A stretch of DNA of 64,000 nt from Actinoplanes italicus. GTDB taxonomy: Bacteria > Actinomycetota > Actinomycetes > Mycobacteriales > Micromonosporaceae. The notes beneath the pieces are model-generated. The model did not search any database and was not told where the DNA came from. It saw only the letters and a program-made list of their open reading frames with translations. The stretch is taken from positions 1 through 64,000 of the forward strand of contig NZ_PVMZ01000027.1 in NCBI RefSeq assembly GCF_003001815.1. Direction: 5' to 3'. The translations under genes and the position numbers were made by a program. Positions 42,282-50,218 of the stretch are shown here, in pieces; the first letter of the stretch is position 1, and every line of letters begins with the position of its first letter.

Positions 42282-42638
42282 ATGTCCGACTTCGAGACGC
42301 ACACGAGGCGAAACGCCGACACACTGGTGGTCGTCCTGGCCGGCGAATGCGATCTGCGCAGCCGCGACGAGATGACGGCGGCCCTGCTGGACGCGGTCGG
42401 GTCCAGTGCCAGGGTCGCGGTCGATCTGGCCGGGGTACGGTTCCTCGACTCCAGCGGCCTGCACGCGCTCGTCACCGCCCACCACGCCGCACTCGAACGT
42501 TCGGGCATCCTGTACGTCGTCAACGCCACCGGCACCGTCGAAACCGTCCTGCAGATCACCGGCATCCTCGAGCTGCTCCAACAGCCCGCACCAGCGGAGG
42601 ACACCGCCGAGACCGGACGGGCCGATCAGCGTGGTTGA
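42282..42638 (+). CDS. STAS-domain anti-sigma factor antagonist
   Basis: 118 residues: TLVVVLAGECDLRSRDEMTAALL, VAVDLAGVRFLDSSGLHALVTAH, a canonical STAS with the phosphorylatable Ser in DSSG. ATG 42282 chosen because the domain begins nearby. It overlaps the start of the ATPase gene by 8 bp and follows the SpoIIE gene by 81 bp, so phosphatase, antagonist and kinase are consecutive. Confidence 0.88.
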   Translation: MSDFETHTRRNADTLVVVLAGECDLRSRDEMTAALLDAVGSSARVAVDLAGVRFLDSSGLHALVTAHHAALERSGILYVVNATGTVETVLQITGILELLQQPAPAEDTAETGRADQRG

Positions 42639-43032
42639 GCCGAGCCCAGAGACCGTTCCCGTCGAGGTGATGGCCTACCACCAGCCCGATGACCTGCCGA
42701 GGGTGCGTGCCTTCGCGCAACGGCGTGCCGAGGACCTCGGCATGACCGCTGACCAGGTCATGTCGCTGGTCATCGCCGTCAGTGAACTGGTCACCAACAC
42801 CCTGCAGCACACGTCCGGCGGCGGCCGGGTCCGGATCTGGGCCGAGAACGGCCAGGTCACCTGCGATGTCATCGACCACGGACCGATGCGCGCCCTCGGC
42901 CGGCGAATGCCCACACCGGACGCGGAACGGGGACGCGGTCTCGCCATCGTCGAACGGTTGTGCGGCCGGGTCGACGCCATCGCCGGAGACGAGGGAACGA
43001 TCGTCCGGCTCGGGTTCGCGATCGGACGTTGA
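42631..43032 (+). CDS. RsbW-like anti-sigma ATPase
   Basis: 133 residues of the GHKL ATPase / anti-sigma kinase family: SLVIAVSELVTNTLQHTSGGG (N box), CDVIDHGPMR (DxGxx), ERGRGLAIVERLCGRV (G box). Predicted to bind a sigma factor and phosphorylate the STAS protein encoded just upstream. GTG start inside the STAS gene, 8-bp overlap. Followed by a hairpin terminator. Confidence 0.87.
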   Translation: MVEPSPETVPVEVMAYHQPDDLPRVRAFAQRRAEDLGMTADQVMSLVIAVSELVTNTLQHTSGGGRVRIWAENGQVTCDVIDHGPMRALGRRMPTPDAERGRGLAIVERLCGRVDAIAGDEGTIVRLGFAIGR

Positions 43033-43063
43033 CACGCCGGAGCCACCCCGGCCGGTTACCGCT

Positions 43064-43088
43064 CGGCTCCCGGCGAACGCCGGAGCCG
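43064..43088. terminator. Hairpin between convergent partner-switch genes
   Basis: CGGCTCCCGGCG, AA loop, CGCCGGAGCCG: 11 paired bases with one bulged C. It lies between the ATPase gene (stop 43032) and the convergent STAS gene (stop 43094). No U-tract. Confidence 0.6.
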
Positions 43089-43093
43089 TCGCG

Positions 43094-43438
43094 TCAGGTG
43101 GCCGGGACGTCCGGTTCGACAGTGACGGCCAGCATCTTGTGGACGCCACTGATCCGGAGCACCTGGTAGACGAGGCCGGTCGCGTTGACCACCCGGAACT
43201 CCCGGCCCGCCCGCTGGGTGGCCACACGGCCGCGCAGCAGAGCCCGGACACCGGCGGCCGCGATGAAGGTGACCCGTCGCAGGTCCACCACGACCTCCGC
43301 CACGTCGTGATGCTCGGCCGCGTTGGTGATCAGGTCAGCGCAGCAGTCGCAGGTGTCCTCATCGAGCTCGCCCGCGATCATCAGCCGGTGCACCCCCGCA
43401 CCGTCGTCGCGCTTCGTCACGGCGAAGGGCGTCACCAT
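43094..43438 (-). CDS. STAS-domain protein without the phospho-acceptor Ser
   Basis: 114 residues with STAS layout (VHRLMIAGELDEDTCDCCADLI, AEVVVDLRRVTFIAAAGVRALL, VVNATGLVYQVLRISGVHKML). The normal DSSG site reads AAAG, so no serine is available for phosphorylation there. It may be a permanently active antagonist or a scaffold. GGAGGAG lies four bases before ATG 43438. Same strand as the STAS-ATPase fusion upstream, 64 bp between. Confidence 0.83.
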   Translation of the reverse strand: MVTPFAVTKRDDGAGVHRLMIAGELDEDTCDCCADLITNAAEHHDVAEVVVDLRRVTFIAAAGVRALLRGRVATQRAGREFRVVNATGLVYQVLRISGVHKMLAVTVEPDVPAT

Positions 43439-43502
43439 CGCACTCCTCCCGGCGGATCGTTGCCGCAGCGCAACTACCGGTGGATATCCGCGATTGACAT
43501 GA

Positions 43503-44234
43503 TCAAACGTCGATTCGCAGGGGCAGTGTCGCCCAGACGACCTTCCCGCCGTACCCCGGAAGTGTTCCCCACCGGTGAGCCATGGTCTCGACCAGCAGCA
43601 GACCACGCAGATCGGCCGGATCGGACGAGGCCGGCGGCGGCTGCACCGGCACGGCGTCACTGCCGTCACGAACTGCCACGATCAGATAGCGGCGACACAG
43701 CGTGAGCCGGAAATCGATCATCGTCTGAGCGTGCACCACCGCGTTGGTCACCAGCTCACCGGCGACCACGCTCGCCGGGCCGGCCAGATGCGGCAGCTCC
43801 CAGCGCAGGCAACCTTCGGTGACCAGCGCACGGGCGTGCCGGGCTGCCCCGGACGCGGGCAGCAGAGTGTCCATGATGGTGGTCGCCTGCTCCCGGATCG
43901 GCGCGTCCAGCGCTTCTCGCACCGACGCGTAGACCGTCAGTCGCCCATAGCCGTTGGTGAGCAGCTGCGCCAGGGGCGGATCCGGGGCGGCCAGCAGCAG
44001 CGCTGTGCCCGGCCACAGCGAGGCGTGACGTGCGGCGGCCAGGAACACCGACGCCGCCACGGGTTCGGCGATCCTGGTCGCGGCGAGGTCCACCACGACC
44101 GCGTCAGGCTGCTCCACGAGGGATTTGAGCAGCGCGGCCCGCACCGCGGGAGCCGACGCCACCGACAGCTCGCCGCGCACGTGCACCACCAGACGCGTGC
44201 CCACCGGCTCGATATCGCACTGGACATCAGGCAT
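43503..44234 (-). CDS. STAS-HATPase fusion, paralogue of 18560-19288
   Basis: 243 residues. An N-terminal STAS-like domain (TRLVVHVRGELSVASAPAVRAALL, AVVVDLAATRIAEPVAASVFL) has no DSSG serine. A C-terminal GHKL ATPase follows (LLPASGAARHARALVTEGCLRW, ASVVAGELVTNAVVHAQTM, LRGLLLVETMAHRWG, GGKVVWATLP). Order and motifs match the protein at 18560 closely (shared SGAARxAR, EACxxW/EGCLRW and GKVVWA), so the two clusters share a duplicated component. ATG 44234. With the STAS gene downstream it forms a second, opposite-strand unit of this partner-switching locus. Confidence 0.82.
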   Translation of the reverse strand: MPDVQCDIEPVGTRLVVHVRGELSVASAPAVRAALLKSLVEQPDAVVVDLAATRIAEPVAASVFLAAARHASLWPGTALLLAAPDPPLAQLLTNGYGRLTVYASVREALDAPIREQATTIMDTLLPASGAARHARALVTEGCLRWELPHLAGPASVVAGELVTNAVVHAQTMIDFRLTLCRRYLIVAVRDGSDAVPVQPPPASSDPADLRGLLLVETMAHRWGTLPGYGGKVVWATLPLRIDV

Positions 44235-44357
44235 ACCACCATTGTCCCTCACCACCCGCGAGCACAGAACCGACGTCACCGTCACCGTCAGCGACACCGG
44301 CGCCGGTACCCTGACCATCACCCTGCCCGCCGCGGCGCCGCTGGACCGGGCCGGTGA

Positions 44358-45314
44358 TCAGGGTGCGGCCAGACCGCGGCCGAGGGCGGTGGCCCGATGC
44401 ACGATCGCGCCGCCGTCGCGGCGGCTCGACACCAGCCCGGCGGCCCGCAACGCGGACAGGTGCTCCGACGACGACGAGACGCTGATCCCGGTATGCCGGG
44501 CGATCGACGAGGTGGTGTGCCGTCCGGGCCGGGTGACCTGCACCAGCACCGCACTGCGGGTCCGGCCGAACAGGCCCGCGAGGGGGTCGGCCGCCGACCG
44601 TCCGTCCAGCCCGTCCGGCGCCTCGACGGGGTAGACGACCAGGGCGGGCCGACCGGCACGGATGAGCACGCGTGGCCGCGGGCCGGTGAACGGTGACGGC
44701 AACAGGTACAGGCCGTGCCCGCCGAGGCGCACGTCGCCGTCCTGCCAGGTGTCCACCTCCAGCACCGGGCTCTGCCATCGGATCGCCGGATGCAGGCCGG
44801 TGAGCAGGCCTTCCGCGCCGGTGTGGGCATAGCGGGCGGCGGCCTCGGCGACGAGCTGCCGATGGCTGCGCGACAACACGGCCCAATCGGGTTCCAGTAC
44901 CTGATGAAAGTACGTCCGCATGGCGGTCACCAGGGTGTCCAGCACCTCCGCGTCGGCGTCGGCGAACCGGCGGCGGGCCGCGCTGACCGGCGCGTGGGCG
45001 TAGGCCGCGGACACCTGCGCCCGCACCTGCCGGATCGGCGCCGACCGGATCACCGTCAGCCCGTCCTCGAGCGTTTCCACGCCGTCCCACGGGGTCACGA
45101 AGTCCGGCGCGGCACCCTGCGCCGGAATCAGATGGTGCAACGGCCGCAGCTCCGGCTCCGCCGAGCTCACCCGCCGCGCCAGCACCGGCAGGGCCGCGGC
45201 GACCGACGGCCTCCGCAGGGCCTGGCTGGCCATCAGCACCGTGCTGGCCGGATGCAGCCGGTCGGTGAACCGGACCCGCGCCAGGTCCGCGTGCTCCAGC
45301 CACAGACGCAACAT
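44358..45314 (-). CDS. ArsR-like winged-helix regulator
   Basis: 318 residues. A long N-terminal domain (LRLWLEHADLARVRFTDRLHPASTVL, PDFVTPWDGVETLEDGL, VFTGPRPRVLIR-type strands) precedes a C-terminal ArsR winged helix (TTSSIARHTGISVSSSSEHLSALRAAGLVSSRRDGGAIVHR). Same architecture as the protein at 34816-35766. No metal-binding Cys cluster. Divergent from the LpqC-like esterase gene with a perfect palindrome between them, so it probably controls that gene and itself. Confidence 0.82.
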   Translation of the reverse strand: MLRLWLEHADLARVRFTDRLHPASTVLMASQALRRPSVAAALPVLARRVSSAEPELRPLHHLIPAQGAAPDFVTPWDGVETLEDGLTVIRSAPIRQVRAQVSAAYAHAPVSAARRRFADADAEVLDTLVTAMRTYFHQVLEPDWAVLSRSHRQLVAEAAARYAHTGAEGLLTGLHPAIRWQSPVLEVDTWQDGDVRLGGHGLYLLPSPFTGPRPRVLIRAGRPALVVYPVEAPDGLDGRSAADPLAGLFGRTRSAVLVQVTRPGRHTTSSIARHTGISVSSSSEHLSALRAAGLVSSRRDGGAIVHRATALGRGLAAP

Positions 45315-45331
45315 CCGCCCAGCTTGCCACG

Positions 45332-45353
45332 GGTTTCGGCGCTCGCCGAAACC
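45332..45353. promoter_or_regulatory. Perfect palindrome in ArsR/esterase divergent region
   Basis: GGTTTCGGCG-CT-CGCCGAAACC, 10-bp perfect arms, begins 17 bp upstream of the ArsR start (45314). Likely operator of the ArsR protein; it could cover the promoter of both genes. Confidence 0.7.
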
Positions 45354-45419
45354 GTTGACCGGGCGCAACGGCCGGCCGAGGCTGCCCCGAGGCGGTCGGC
45401 AAGAAAAGGAGAGGGACCT

Positions 45420-46292
45420 TTGCGGCGTACGATAAAGATCTTGGTGTTGGTTTGCGGCCTCGCGCTCGCCGCCTGCAGTTCTGCTCCGCACTCTCCGTCG
45501 GCACCGGCCTCGCAGCGGCCCGCCGCGGGTGACCACCGGCTCACCCTCGACGTCGGTGGCAGGGAGCGCGCCTTCCTCCTGCACGCGCCGCCCGGCTGGA
45601 CCGGTGACGAACCGGTGCCGCTGGTTGTCGCCATGCATTTCTACCCCGGCACCGGCGAACGCCTGCGCGCCATGATCGAGATGGACGCCAAGGCGGACGA
45701 GCACGGTTTCCTGGTCGCCTACCCGGACGGCGTCGACGGCGGTTTCAACGCGCTGATCTGCTGCGGCGCCGAGGACGACGTCGCGTTCCTCAAGGCGCTG
45801 ACCGGCCGCCTGATCACCGGCTGGCGGGTGGACGCCGACCGGATCTACGCCACCGGCATCTCCAACGGCGCCGACATGAGCTTCCGCGCCGCGATCGAGG
45901 CGACCGGCGTGTTCGCCGCGATCGGCGCGGTGAGCGGCGGCTACGGCGGGCCCAAGACCGAGGACGCCGGCTACGTCCCGGCCGAGCCGGTTTCGGTGAT
46001 GAGCATCGTCGGCCGGCAGGACAGGTATTACGACATCTTCGACGCCGGTCTGAAGAAGTGGCGCGAGCGGCTCGGATGCGCGCCGAAGCCGGCATCGCCG
46101 ACCGGCACGGACCGGGTCGAGCGGTTCAGCGCGCGCTGCGCCGACGGCTCGGACGTCGAGGTGTACGTGGTCACCGACATGGGCCACTCGTGGCCGGGCG
46201 CGCAGTCCGGGGAGCTGGCCCAGCCGGGCGCGCCGATCGTCGCCACCGACCTGCTGTGGGACTTCTTCGCCGCCCATCCCCGCCTGAAGTGA
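45420..46292 (+). CDS. LpqC-like lipoprotein esterase (PHB-depolymerase fold)
   Basis: 290 residues. Signal with lipobox (KILVLVCGLALAACSS), so a membrane-anchored lipoprotein. An alpha/beta-hydrolase of the poly(3-hydroxybutyrate) depolymerase/LpqC group follows: VPLVVAMHFYPGTG near the start, nucleophile in GISNGAD (GxSxG), VSVMSIVGRQD acid region, catalytic His in DMGHSWPG. Likely an extracytoplasmic esterase of unknown substrate. TTG 45420 is preceded by AAGGAGAGG at correct spacing. Confidence 0.85.
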   Translation: MRRTIKILVLVCGLALAACSSAPHSPSAPASQRPAAGDHRLTLDVGGRERAFLLHAPPGWTGDEPVPLVVAMHFYPGTGERLRAMIEMDAKADEHGFLVAYPDGVDGGFNALICCGAEDDVAFLKALTGRLITGWRVDADRIYATGISNGADMSFRAAIEATGVFAAIGAVSGGYGGPKTEDAGYVPAEPVSVMSIVGRQDRYYDIFDAGLKKWRERLGCAPKPASPTGTDRVERFSARCADGSDVEVYVVTDMGHSWPGAQSGELAQPGAPIVATDLLWDFFAAHPRLK

Positions 46293-46391
46293 CACGGGCA
46301 GAGCGGCGCACGACGGGAGTGGCTCAACCCGGCCGGGCCGGACGACTGACGGCACGGTGCCGCGGCCCTCGCCCACGAGGCCGGCGCGGGA

Positions 46392-46964
46392 TCAAGCGGA
46401 CCGCCTGAACGGTTCCGGACATACACCGGCGAGTGTGAGGTTCAGCAACCGGAGCGCCCCGTCCGGTTCGTGCTCCATGGACAGGGCGATACCGGTGACC
46501 AGCGCGAGCAGGTCAGCGATCGTGACGCCCGAGGCGAGCGTGCCGTCGGCGGCGGCACGGTCCACGAGTGGACCACCCGCCTCGGTCAGCCGGGCGGTAG
46601 CGCAGTGATCGTGTACCTCGCCGGGAGCGGCGCTCCGGTCCCGGCTCAGGGCAACGGCCAGCCCTCGCGTGGTCACGCCGAAGGCGAGCACGGCCTGCAG
46701 CCACTCCACCAGCGCCGCGCGGCTGTCCGGGGCGGCGGCGAGGTCGTTCGCCCGTACCGCCAAGGTTTCGGTTTGTCGGCGGAAGACCGCCGCGAGCAGG
46801 GCGTGCCGGGTGGGGAAATGCCGGCGCACGGTGCCGGACCCGACCCCTGCGGTACGGGCGATCTGTTCCAGTGACGCGTCGGCGCCCTGCTCGGCGATGG
46901 CCTTCTCGGCGACCGCGAGCAGCAGCGCGTAGTTGCGGCGGGCGTCCGCGCGCTGGCCGGGCAT
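46392..46964 (-). CDS. TetR-family transcriptional regulator
   Basis: 190 residues. N-terminal TetR helix-turn-helix (LLLAVAEKAIAEQGADASLEQIARTAGVGSGTVRRHFP, read in parts: ADASLEQIARTAGVG and GTVRRHFPTRHALL), then a helical ligand domain. Divergent from an NmrA-type oxidoreductase gene; a 15-bp perfect inverted repeat lies between them. The arrangement is that of a self-regulated repressor of the enzyme. Ligand unknown. Confidence 0.87.
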   Translation of the reverse strand: MPGQRADARRNYALLLAVAEKAIAEQGADASLEQIARTAGVGSGTVRRHFPTRHALLAAVFRRQTETLAVRANDLAAAPDSRAALVEWLQAVLAFGVTTRGLAVALSRDRSAAPGEVHDHCATARLTEAGGPLVDRAAADGTLASGVTIADLLALVTGIALSMEHEPDGALRLLNLTLAGVCPEPFRRSA

Positions 46965-46988
46965 CGCTTCTCCTCGCAGTTGCTAAGT

Positions 46989-47035
46989 GGCGGGGGTCGC
47001 CGTATCTTAACGCCAACGAAACGGCGACCCCCGCC
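46989..47035. promoter_or_regulatory. 15-bp inverted repeat between TetR and NmrA genes
   Basis: GGCGGGGGTCGCCGT, 17-bp spacer, then its exact complement ending GCC. It starts 25 bp upstream of the TetR start and ends 27 bp before the NmrA ATG. The two arms may be one extended operator or two sites of a TetR dimer of dimers. Confidence 0.7.
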
Positions 47036-47061
47036 GTTTAACGCCGCCAGGAGGTTCCCTC

Positions 47062-47973
47062 ATGTCCGATCCCGTGCTGGTCACCGGCGCCACCGGGCAG
47101 CAGGGCGGCGCGACCGCACGCGCACTGCTGGCTCAGGGTGTACCCGTGCGCGCCCTGGTCCGCGATCCGGACAGCGAGAAGGCGCGGGCGATCGCCGCAC
47201 TCGGCGCGCGCCTCGTGACCGGGGATCTGAAGGAACGCGCGTCGCTGGTGAACGCAGCGGCCGGGGTGCGGGCCATCTACTCCGTGCAGATGGCCGAGGT
47301 CGTGAACGGCGCGTTCGACTTCGCCGGGGAGCTGCGGCAGGCCGAGAACCTGATCGCTGCGGCGCGGGCCGCGGGGGTGCCGCAGTTCGTGCACTCCTCG
47401 GTGTCCGGGTCCGGGCGACTCGCCTCAGCCCCCGGCTACGACACGGGACGGTGGGCGCCGATGGAGCCCTACTACGCCGCCAAGAACGGCATCGAGCTAC
47501 GCGTACGCGAAGCGGGCTTCTCGTCGTGGACCTTGATCAAACCGGCCTTCTTCATGGAGAACTTCCTGTTGTCGGCGTCCTATCTGATGCCGCGCGGAGT
47601 GGAGGGCGGCATCGCGACCGTCCTCAAGCCGGACACGTGGCTGTCACTGGTCGCGGTGCACGACATCGGCGTGGCGGCCGCCGCGGCCCTCACCGAGCCG
47701 GAACGGTTCCACGAGGTGGAACTCGAACTGGCCGGCGACCACCTGCCGATGACGAGGATCGCCGAGGTGCTCGGGCGGGCTCTCGGCGTGCCGCTGACCG
47801 CGCCCGACATGACGGAGCGGGAAGCGCTCGACGCCGGCATGCCGCCTTACGCGACCCTGTCGATGGAGCTGATGAACGTGGCCGGTCAACCGGCCCGGCC
47901 CGAGTACGCGCGTGCGCTCGGCATCCCGCTGACGCCGTTCGAGCAGTGGGCGCAGAAGCACATGACGCGCTGA
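47062..47973 (+). CDS. NmrA-family NAD(P)-binding protein
   Basis: 303 residues. Rossmann start VLVTGATGQQGGATARALL, then VPVRALVRDPDSEKARAIAALGARLVTGDL (read in parts), PQFVHSSVSGSGRLA, IELRVREAGFSSWTLIKPAFFMEN. This is an atypical short-chain reductase of the NmrA/SDR-a family; members are quinone reductases, redox sensors or isoflavone-reductase-like enzymes. ATG 47062 has AGGAGG eight bases upstream. Under likely control of the divergent TetR protein. Confidence 0.87.
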   Translation: MSDPVLVTGATGQQGGATARALLAQGVPVRALVRDPDSEKARAIAALGARLVTGDLKERASLVNAAAGVRAIYSVQMAEVVNGAFDFAGELRQAENLIAAARAAGVPQFVHSSVSGSGRLASAPGYDTGRWAPMEPYYAAKNGIELRVREAGFSSWTLIKPAFFMENFLLSASYLMPRGVEGGIATVLKPDTWLSLVAVHDIGVAAAAALTEPERFHEVELELAGDHLPMTRIAEVLGRALGVPLTAPDMTEREALDAGMPPYATLSMELMNVAGQPARPEYARALGIPLTPFEQWAQKHMTR

Positions 47974-47986
47974 CAACTGCCGGCCG

Positions 47987-48859
47987 CTACCGCAGCAGCA
48001 GACCGGCATCCCGGCTCGGCGGCGCACCGAACTGACGGCGGTACTCCCGGCTGAACTGTGACGGACTCTCGTAACCGACGTGCCGGCTGACGCCCGTCAC
48101 GTCGCCGGGGCGGGTGGCCAGCAGGAGCCGGGCCTGCTGCAGCCGGATCTGCTTCTGGAACTGGATCGGGCTCATCGCGGTCACCGACTGGAAGTTACGG
48201 TAGAACGCGGACACGCTCATCCCGGCCAGCTGAGCCAGCTCCTCCACCCGGAACGCCGTCGGATAGTGGTCGCGGATCCACCGGACCGCCCGCGCCACGT
48301 GCGCCAGGTTGCTGTCGGCGAGGCCCAGCTGGCGGACCGCGGCGCCCTGCTCGCCGGTGATGACCCGCCACAGGATCTCCCGTTTGATCAGCGGCGCCAG
48401 CACGGCCGCGTCGCGCGGGTGGTCGAGCAGGCGGACCAGCCGCAGCACCGCGTCGAGCAGTTCGTCGGGCGCGTCGCTGACGGCCAGGCCGGACGGCACC
48501 CCGGCGGGCGGCGGGAGGTCGCCGGGACCGGCCTGGAGCAGCAGCTCGGCGACGACGGCCGGGCGCAGGATCAGGCCGAACCCGAGCGCGGGACAGTCGT
48601 CGGTGGCGCCGATGAAGTTGCCGGTGACCGGCATGTCGACGGACGCGACCAGGTACTGGCCGGCGGAGTACTCGTACACCCGGCTGCCCAGCGCGAGCCG
48701 TTTCGCGCCCTGGGCGATGACGGCCAGCACCGTGCCGGTCATCGACGGCTCCGACACCTCCGGCTCCACGAGCCGCGAGAGCAGCACGTCCTCGATGGCG
48801 GTGCTCTGATCGGCGCGCGCGTGCCGGGTGATCAGTTCCCGGAGCTCGACGAGACTCAT
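47987..48859 (-). CDS. AraC-family regulator
   Basis: 290 residues. N-terminal AraC_N cupin-like domain (LAVIAQGAKRLALGSRVYEYSAGQY, VASVDMPVTG) and C-terminal two-helix HTH_18 (FRVEELAQLAGMSVSAFYRNFQ, MSPIQFQKQIRLQQARLLL, VSRHVGYESPSQFSREYRRQFG). Typical of YqhC-like regulators of oxidoreductase genes. Divergent from the three-gene operon at 48982-50974, which contains an SDR, and probably its activator. In the gap CTCCA-GAAT-TGGAG may be a binding half-site. Confidence 0.88.
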   Translation of the reverse strand: MSLVELRELITRHARADQSTAIEDVLLSRLVEPEVSEPSMTGTVLAVIAQGAKRLALGSRVYEYSAGQYLVASVDMPVTGNFIGATDDCPALGFGLILRPAVVAELLLQAGPGDLPPPAGVPSGLAVSDAPDELLDAVLRLVRLLDHPRDAAVLAPLIKREILWRVITGEQGAAVRQLGLADSNLAHVARAVRWIRDHYPTAFRVEELAQLAGMSVSAFYRNFQSVTAMSPIQFQKQIRLQQARLLLATRPGDVTGVSRHVGYESPSQFSREYRRQFGAPPSRDAGLLLR

Positions 48860-48981
48860 GCACCGATCCTCTCCAGAATTGGAGTATCAGGCAAGAGCTG
48901 ACGAGCATCGTTCTAACGTTTTCGCAGCCCGTATTGCTTTCATTGAGTGGTCGAGAGTTCACCCGATGAGAGGAACTGACA

Positions 48982-49287
48982 ATGGCCGCGAACCACGGGT
49001 TCCACGCCACGATGACCGCCCTGCCCGGCAAGGGCGCCGAGGTCGTCGAGCTGCTGCTCAACGCGCCGTCCCTGCCTCACCCCGACTGCGTCGTCTTCCT
49101 CGTCGGCCGGTCCGCCGCCGACCCGGACACCGTCCACGTCACCGAGGGCTGGACCAGCGAGCAGGCCCACCAGGCGTTCTTCGCCACCGGCCCGGCGCAG
49201 GCCCTGGTCGCGGCACTGGAGCCGCTGCTGACCGGCGACTCGAGATACACCGACGAGGTGCCCGTCGGCGGAAAGGCCGTGTTCTGA
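48982..49287 (+). CDS. Antibiotic biosynthesis monooxygenase-type (ABM) protein
   Basis: 101 residues with ABM fold signature: GFHATMTALPGKGAEVVELLL, DCVVFLVGRSAADPDTVHVTEGW, AHQAFFATGPAQALV. Related proteins are cofactor-free quinol monooxygenases acting on aromatic polyketides or quinols. First gene of an operon with an alpha/beta-hydrolase (stop/start overlap TGATG) and an SDR. Confidence 0.83.
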   Translation: MAANHGFHATMTALPGKGAEVVELLLNAPSLPHPDCVVFLVGRSAADPDTVHVTEGWTSEQAHQAFFATGPAQALVAALEPLLTGDSRYTDEVPVGGKAVF

Positions 49288-50216
49288 TGCGACCCGCCTA
49301 CGACCCCGACCTGTCCGATCTGCTGGCCGGCATGCCACCGATGCCGCCACTCGACACCGAAACCCTCGAGCAGATCCGGCCGTACGCCTCCGCGCCCCTG
49401 CCCGGCAGCAGTTCCTTCGAGCGGCGCGAGGTCACCTTCCCGGCCCCGGACGGCACCGAGATCCCGCTGACGATCCTGAGCCCCGGCGACGTGACCGCGG
49501 CACCGTGCGTCTACTGGATCCACGGCGGCGGCATGGTCATGGGCGACCGCTACTCACAGATCGACATCCCCCTCGAATGGCTCGACCAGCTCGGCACTGT
49601 CGTCGTCTCCGTCGACTACCGCCTCGCGCCCGAGGCCGGCGGCACCACCCTGGTCGACGACTGCTACCACGGCCTGGCCTGGGTCGCCGAGCACGCCGCC
49701 GAGCTGGGCATCGACCCGCGCCGCATCATCGTGGCGGGCGCCAGCGCCGGTGGCGGCCTCGCGGCCGGGGTGAGCCTGATGGCCCGAGACCGCGCCACCC
49801 CGGCGATCGCCGGTCAGGTGCTCATCGGCCCGATGCTCGACCACCGCAACGACAGCCCGTCGAGCCGGCAGTTCTCCGGCGGGCCCGGAGTGTGGACGCG
49901 CGAGATGAACGACTTCGGCTGGCGGTCGGTCCTCGGTGACGACGGCACCGTCTCCCCGTACGTCTCCCCCGCCCTCGCCCTTGATCTCGGCGGCTTGCCC
50001 GCCACCTACATCGACGCCGGCTCCGCCGAGGTGTTCCGCGACGAGGACGTCGACTACGCGAGGCGCATCTGGGCAGCCGGCGGCCACGCCGAGCTGCACA
50101 TCTGGGCCGGCGGCTTCCACGGCTTCGACGCGCTGTTCCCCGAGGCGCCGATCTCCTCCACGGCCAGGCGGACCCGCACCGACTGGCTCACCCGACTTCT
50201 CAGCGAGGTGCGTTGA
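49287..50216 (+). CDS. Alpha/beta-hydrolase, hormone-sensitive-lipase type
   Basis: 309 residues. Oxyanion HGGGMVMGD, nucleophile GASAGGGLA (GxSAGG), catalytic Asp in the region YIDAGSAEVFRDED, His in GGFHGFD. An esterase or lactonase of the HSL/GDXG family. ATG overlaps the stop of the ABM gene by one base (TGATG), and the next gene starts 3 bp after its stop, so the three are one operon under the divergent AraC gene. Substrate not readable. Confidence 0.88.
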   Translation: MRPAYDPDLSDLLAGMPPMPPLDTETLEQIRPYASAPLPGSSSFERREVTFPAPDGTEIPLTILSPGDVTAAPCVYWIHGGGMVMGDRYSQIDIPLEWLDQLGTVVVSVDYRLAPEAGGTTLVDDCYHGLAWVAEHAAELGIDPRRIIVAGASAGGGLAAGVSLMARDRATPAIAGQVLIGPMLDHRNDSPSSRQFSGGPGVWTREMNDFGWRSVLGDDGTVSPYVSPALALDLGGLPATYIDAGSAEVFRDEDVDYARRIWAAGGHAELHIWAGGFHGFDALFPEAPISSTARRTRTDWLTRLLSEVR

Positions 50217-50218
50217 TC

